NCBI RefSeq assembly: GCF_040358985.1
Contig: NZ_CP132932.1
Span: 434,001 to 498,000, forward strand
Direction of reading: 5' to 3'
Length of the DNA stretch: 64,000 nt
Source of the DNA: Tunturibacter empetritectus
GTDB taxonomy: Bacteria; Acidobacteriota; Terriglobia; Terriglobales; Acidobacteriaceae
In this document: piece after piece, positions 61,581-64,000 of the stretch
How positions within the stretch are numbered: position 1 is the first letter of the stretch
How the letters are laid out: each line of letters starts with the position of its first letter
Made by a program: the position numbers and the translations under genes
The notes under the pieces: generated by a model
Seen by the model: only the letters and a program-made list of their open reading frames with translations
Told to the model about the DNA's origin: nothing
Database searches by the model: none

Positions 61581-63632
61581 ATGCAGCGCGACCGGCTCCC
61601 CTACCTCCTGATCCCACTAGCCGCCTGCATCGCCATCCTCCCTCTTCTCCTCAATGGCTGCTCCTGCGGCCACGACTTCGACTTCCATCTCCTCAACTGG
61701 ATGGAAGCCGCCCGCCAGTTCACCCACGGCAACCTCCACCCTCACTGGGCCTACACTGCGGCTTATAACGCCGGCGAACCCCGCTTCGTCTTCTACCCGC
61801 CTCTCTCCTGGACCCTCGGCGCAATCCTCACCCTCCTCTTCCCCATCACTGCAACGCCAATCCTCTACACCTGGCTAGCCCTCACCCTTAGCGGCCTCGC
61901 CCTCCACCGTCTAGCGCGCGAATTCACCTCACCCACCGCCGCACTCGTCGCAGCAGTCCTCTACACGGTGAACCCCTACATGCTCTTCACCGCCTACGAG
62001 CGCACCGCCTACGCCGAACTTCTCGCCACCGCCTTCATCCCACTCCTCCTCCACGCCATCCTGCGTCAGCGAGTCACCATCCCTCGAATCGCCATCCCCA
62101 TAGCGCTCCTCTGGCTCACCAACGCCCCCGCCGCCGTCATGAGCTGCTACACCCTAGCCCTCCTCACCCTAGTCCGAGTAGCCACAGATCTGGGTACAGA
62201 TCCGGATACAGGTCCGGGTCCAGATGCGGATACAGATCCGGGTGCCCCATCCTATGCAGTCTCATCGCATAGGATGGGGTATTCGCGCCACGCGCGAACC
62301 GCAGTCACAGAAACATCCGGCAGCATCCACAAACCGGGTGCCCCATATCTCGACTCTGAGATGTGGGCATCGCGCGCAAGCGCGATCGCTCTCGCCACCA
62401 CCAGTAACGCCCGATCTCAAACACCGCTCAGCCTAACCCTCAACACCATCGCCGGCACCGCCCTCGGCCTCGCCCTCGCCGCCTTCTATCTCCTCCCCGC
62501 CGCTTACGAACGCCGCTACGTCCAAATCGCGATGGCCATCATCCCCAACATGCGCATCCAGGACAACTTCCTCTTCCACCACACCGGCGACACCCTCCAC
62601 GATCAAGTCCTCCACACCGCATCTCTCCTGGCCCTCATCCTGCTTGCCACAACCCTCACAGCCCTCATCATCTCCATCACCAAACTTCGTTCACCCAGCA
62701 AACCACAATCCCAGACACCCAATCCAGCACCGCAGAAACCATCCAACCCGGAACGACAAATACCTGCCGGCACAAACCACCAGCCGTCATCTCTACCAAA
62801 GCACGATATCGTCATCTCGACCGAAGCGACGGACAGCATCATCGTCCGTCGCGAAGTGGAGAGCCCCCCGCATCTCGTCCACATCGGCAACGCACTCCTC
62901 GCATCCCTAGCCATCCTCACCATAACCATCGCCCTCCTTCTCACCCCACTCACCTCCATCCTCTGGAACCACACCCCCGAACTAGCCTTCCTCCAATTCC
63001 CCTGGCGTCTCCTCGCGATCCTCGCCGCCATCATGAGCCTCGCCGTCGCCCTCGCCATCCGTCGCACAAACCTCAACCCCACAATCAGCACAGCAATCAC
63101 CATCGCCCTCGCCGCAGCTCTCACCTCCCCGGCCTACGCCCTCTTCCACCAATCCTGCGACGAAGAGGACACCCCCACCGCCCGCGAAGCTCTCTTCCAC
63201 TCCAACCGCGGCACCGACCCCACCGACGAGTACACCCCCACCACCGCCGACAACGACTCCCTCGCCCAAACCGACCCACCCTATTGGCTCTCGGAAGACC
63301 CCAACGCCAAAGCCCCCACCGAAACCCAACCCGCCCCTGCACCCACGCACCTTACCCTCAACCCGCCAACCCCCGAAGACCTCATCCTCAACCTTCGCGA
63401 CTACCCCGCCTGGCACATCACCGACAACGGGTCTCTCCTCGCCACGCGCGACCAGCGCGACGACGGCCTCATCGCCATCCACCTCCCCGCAGGCCCAGCC
63501 CGCATCGCAATCACCTACGCCCGCACCCCAGACCAAACCCTCGGCGACGCCATCTCCCTCGTCTCCCTCGCCGTTCTTCTCTTCATCCTCCGTCGAAATC
63601 CCTCACCATCAAGCCCACATCCTTCAAGCTGA
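61581..63632 (+). CDS. Large GT-C-like membrane protein, PTPS_related/DUF6541-like, with two repeat inserts
   Basis: 683 residues with about 10 TM helices. The N-terminal loop NGCSCGHDFDFHLLNWMEAA with HPHWAYTAAYNAGEPRFVFY resembles a family of membrane proteins annotated '6-pyruvoyl-tetrahydropterin synthase related', GT-C-like in plan; a polyprenyl-linked glycosyltransferase is a guess. Residues about 203-271 (Asp/Pro/Gly-rich) are coded by a 12-bp minisatellite and two B elements; residues about 410-431 by an A element (HDIVISTEATDSIIVRREVE). Both inserts lie in loops. The ATG at 61581 has a TANNNT hexamer 6 nt in front and begins a TM segment. Confidence 0.75.
   Translation: MQRDRLPYLLIPLAACIAILPLLLNGCSCGHDFDFHLLNWMEAARQFTHGNLHPHWAYTAAYNAGEPRFVFYPPLSWTLGAILTLLFPITATPILYTWLALTLSGLALHRLAREFTSPTAALVAAVLYTVNPYMLFTAYERTAYAELLATAFIPLLLHAILRQRVTIPRIAIPIALLWLTNAPAAVMSCYTLALLTLVRVATDLGTDPDTGPGPDADTDPGAPSYAVSSHRMGYSRHARTAVTETSGSIHKPGAPYLDSEMWASRASAIALATTSNARSQTPLSLTLNTIAGTALGLALAAFYLLPAAYERRYVQIAMAIIPNMRIQDNFLFHHTGDTLHDQVLHTASLLALILLATTLTALIISITKLRSPSKPQSQTPNPAPQKPSNPERQIPAGTNHQPSSLPKHDIVISTEATDSIIVRREVESPPHLVHIGNALLASLAILTITIALLLTPLTSILWNHTPELAFLQFPWRLLAILAAIMSLAVALAIRRTNLNPTISTAITIALAAALTSPAYALFHQSCDEEDTPTAREALFHSNRGTDPTDEYTPTTADNDSLAQTDPPYWLSEDPNAKAPTETQPAPAPTHLTLNPPTPEDLILNLRDYPAWHITDNGSLLATRDQRDDGLIAIHLPAGPARIAITYARTPDQTLGDAISLVSLAVLLFILRRNPSPSSPHPSS
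62190..62237 (+). repeat. 12-bp minisatellite before B copy 6
   Basis: Units such as GATACAGATCCG and GGTACAGATCCG run into CCGGGTGCCCCAT. They encode GTDPDTGPGPDADTDPG in the membrane protein. Confidence 0.78.
62238..62300 (+). repeat. Repeat B copy 6 (inside the membrane protein gene)
   Basis: CCGGGTGCCCCAT, then hairpin 1 CATCCTATGC (62249-62258) with GCATAGGATG (62267-62276), then GGGGTA, then hairpin 2 TTCGCGC-cac-GCGCGAA (62282-62298). Confidence 0.85.
62334..62395 (+). repeat. Repeat B copy 7 (inside the membrane protein gene)
   Basis: CCGGGTGCCCCA, then hairpin 1 ATCTC (62347-62351) with GAGAT (62358-62362), then TGGGCA, then hairpin 2 ATCGCGC-gcaa-GCGCGAT (62369-62386) and CGCT. 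A second stretch CCCA (62343-62346) can pair with TGGG (62364-62367). Confidence 0.87.
62811..62874 (+). repeat. Repeat A, in frame inside the membrane protein gene
   Basis: It begins GTCATCTCGACCGAA, has the hairpin GCGACGGA-(10 nt)-TCCGTCGC, and ends GTGGAGAGCCCCCCGCAT. The eight-base arms differ fully from those at 9961 and 17309. Confidence 0.85.
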
Positions 63633-63634
63633 TT

Positions 63635-63640
63635 TATCAT
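63635..63640 (+). promoter_or_regulatory. TATCAT hexamer 8 nt before the prenyl synthase start
   Basis: TATCAT, an 8-nt gap, then the ATG at 63649. Confidence 0.35.
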
Positions 63641-63648
63641 CGAACCCG

Positions 63649-64000
63649 ATGCAACCCACAGTAAAAGACCTGCTTCTCTCCGGCGCCCAGCTCACTGATG
63701 CCGCCCTCGAACGCCTCCTGCCCGCAACCGACACCCTCCCGCACTCCATCCACCGGGCCATGCGGCACAGCACCTTCGCCGGCGGCAAGCGTCTCCGTCC
63801 CATCCTCTGTATGGAAGCAGCCCGCCTCGCCGCCTGCACCGACGCCTATCCCGAGGGAATCGCCGACCTCGGCGCCGCATTGGAGATGATCCACACCTAC
63901 TCCCTCATCCACGACGACCTTCCCGCCCTCGACAACGACGACCTCCGCCGCGGCCAGCCCACCTGCCACGTCGTCTTCGGTGAAGCCACCGCCATCCTCG
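63649..64000 (+). CDS. ispA: Polyprenyl (farnesyl/geranylgeranyl) diphosphate synthase, 3' partial
   Basis: The first 117 codons are in the window. The first Asp-rich motif is LIHDDLPALDNDDLRRG (DDxxxxD) and FAGGKRLRPILCMEAARL is the usual substrate-site segment with the KRLRP motif. It makes C15 or C20 prenyl diphosphates. The gene continues beyond the window; the chain length cannot be read from this part. Confidence 0.9.
   Translation, partial: MQPTVKDLLLSGAQLTDAALERLLPATDTLPHSIHRAMRHSTFAGGKRLRPILCMEAARLAACTDAYPEGIADLGAALEMIHTYSLIHDDLPALDNDDLRRGQPTCHVVFGEATAIL

Overview
The window looks like chromosome from a soil acidobacterium of the Terriglobus / Granulicella / Edaphobacter type. This is inferred from GC-rich DNA with a very strong preference for C-ending codons, the gene families present (CadC-like winged-helix/TPR regulator, BON-domain glycine-zipper lipoprotein, M1 and M61 peptidases, GH38 and GH57 enzymes, HpnI-like glycosyltransferase) and several families of short palindromic repeats between genes. 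No database search was possible, so the genus is a guess. I see no rRNA, tRNA, CRISPR array, complete insertion sequence, phage or plasmid functions.

Layout. 1-7.1 kb: 5'-truncated polX, a secreted protein, a winged-helix/TPR regulator, an Rrf2-type regulator divergent from a YmdB-like phosphoesterase, a repeat block and an EAL-domain gene. 7.1-14.3 kb: two DinB-like proteins around an Fe-S photolyase-family gene, a DUF427 gene with a truncated duplicate, a SnoaL-like gene and a cysteine desulfurase. 14.5-25.4 kb: an APC/KimA-like transporter, glutathione peroxidase, M61 peptidase, DUF4239 membrane protein, alpha/beta hydrolase, a pseudokinase-TM-SPOR protein, a serine hydrolase and a YegP-like protein. 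25.4-37 kb: a secreted esterase, GH38 alpha-mannosidase, a broken REP-associated transposase beside its probable REP elements, a possible small RNA, mnmA, two envelope/stress proteins, a BON lipoprotein and a GH57 enzyme. 37-51 kb: a UbiA-like membrane protein overlapping a methyltransferase, M1 peptidase, sixA convergent with ppx, a composition-deviant orphan, two paralogous ArnT/PMT-type glycosyltransferases and an HpnI/GT21-like glycosyltransferase. 51-64 kb: hspR, a decayed LolA/RseB-like pseudogene, dnaJ, an Fpg/Nei glycosylase, an acyltransferase, a 56-aa protein, dnaK with a HAIR-like operator, a small lipoprotein, an MFS exporter, a large membrane protein and the start of a prenyl diphosphate synthase.

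How genes work together. hspR, dnaJ and dnaK lie within 8 kb. The dnaK upstream region carries an HspR-type (HAIR) inverted repeat overlapping a perfect TTGACA, so HspR repression of dnaK is a specific prediction. The two ArnT-like enzymes and the HpnI-like enzyme run in the same direction and probably decorate lipids.

The most unusual signal is a set of palindromic repeats. Two families (A and B below) occur both between genes and inside conserved proteins, keeping the frame open in polX, the cysteine desulfurase, an ArnT-like glycosyltransferase and a large membrane protein. Copies differ in their hairpin arms by compensating changes, and one hairpin has GCAA, GTAA or GCTA loops. This points to a structure-selected mobile element able to pass through reading frames. 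A second pattern is a TANNNT hexamer 6-11 nt before the start codon of at least ten genes, mostly without a Shine-Dalgarno sequence, which suggests leaderless transcription.
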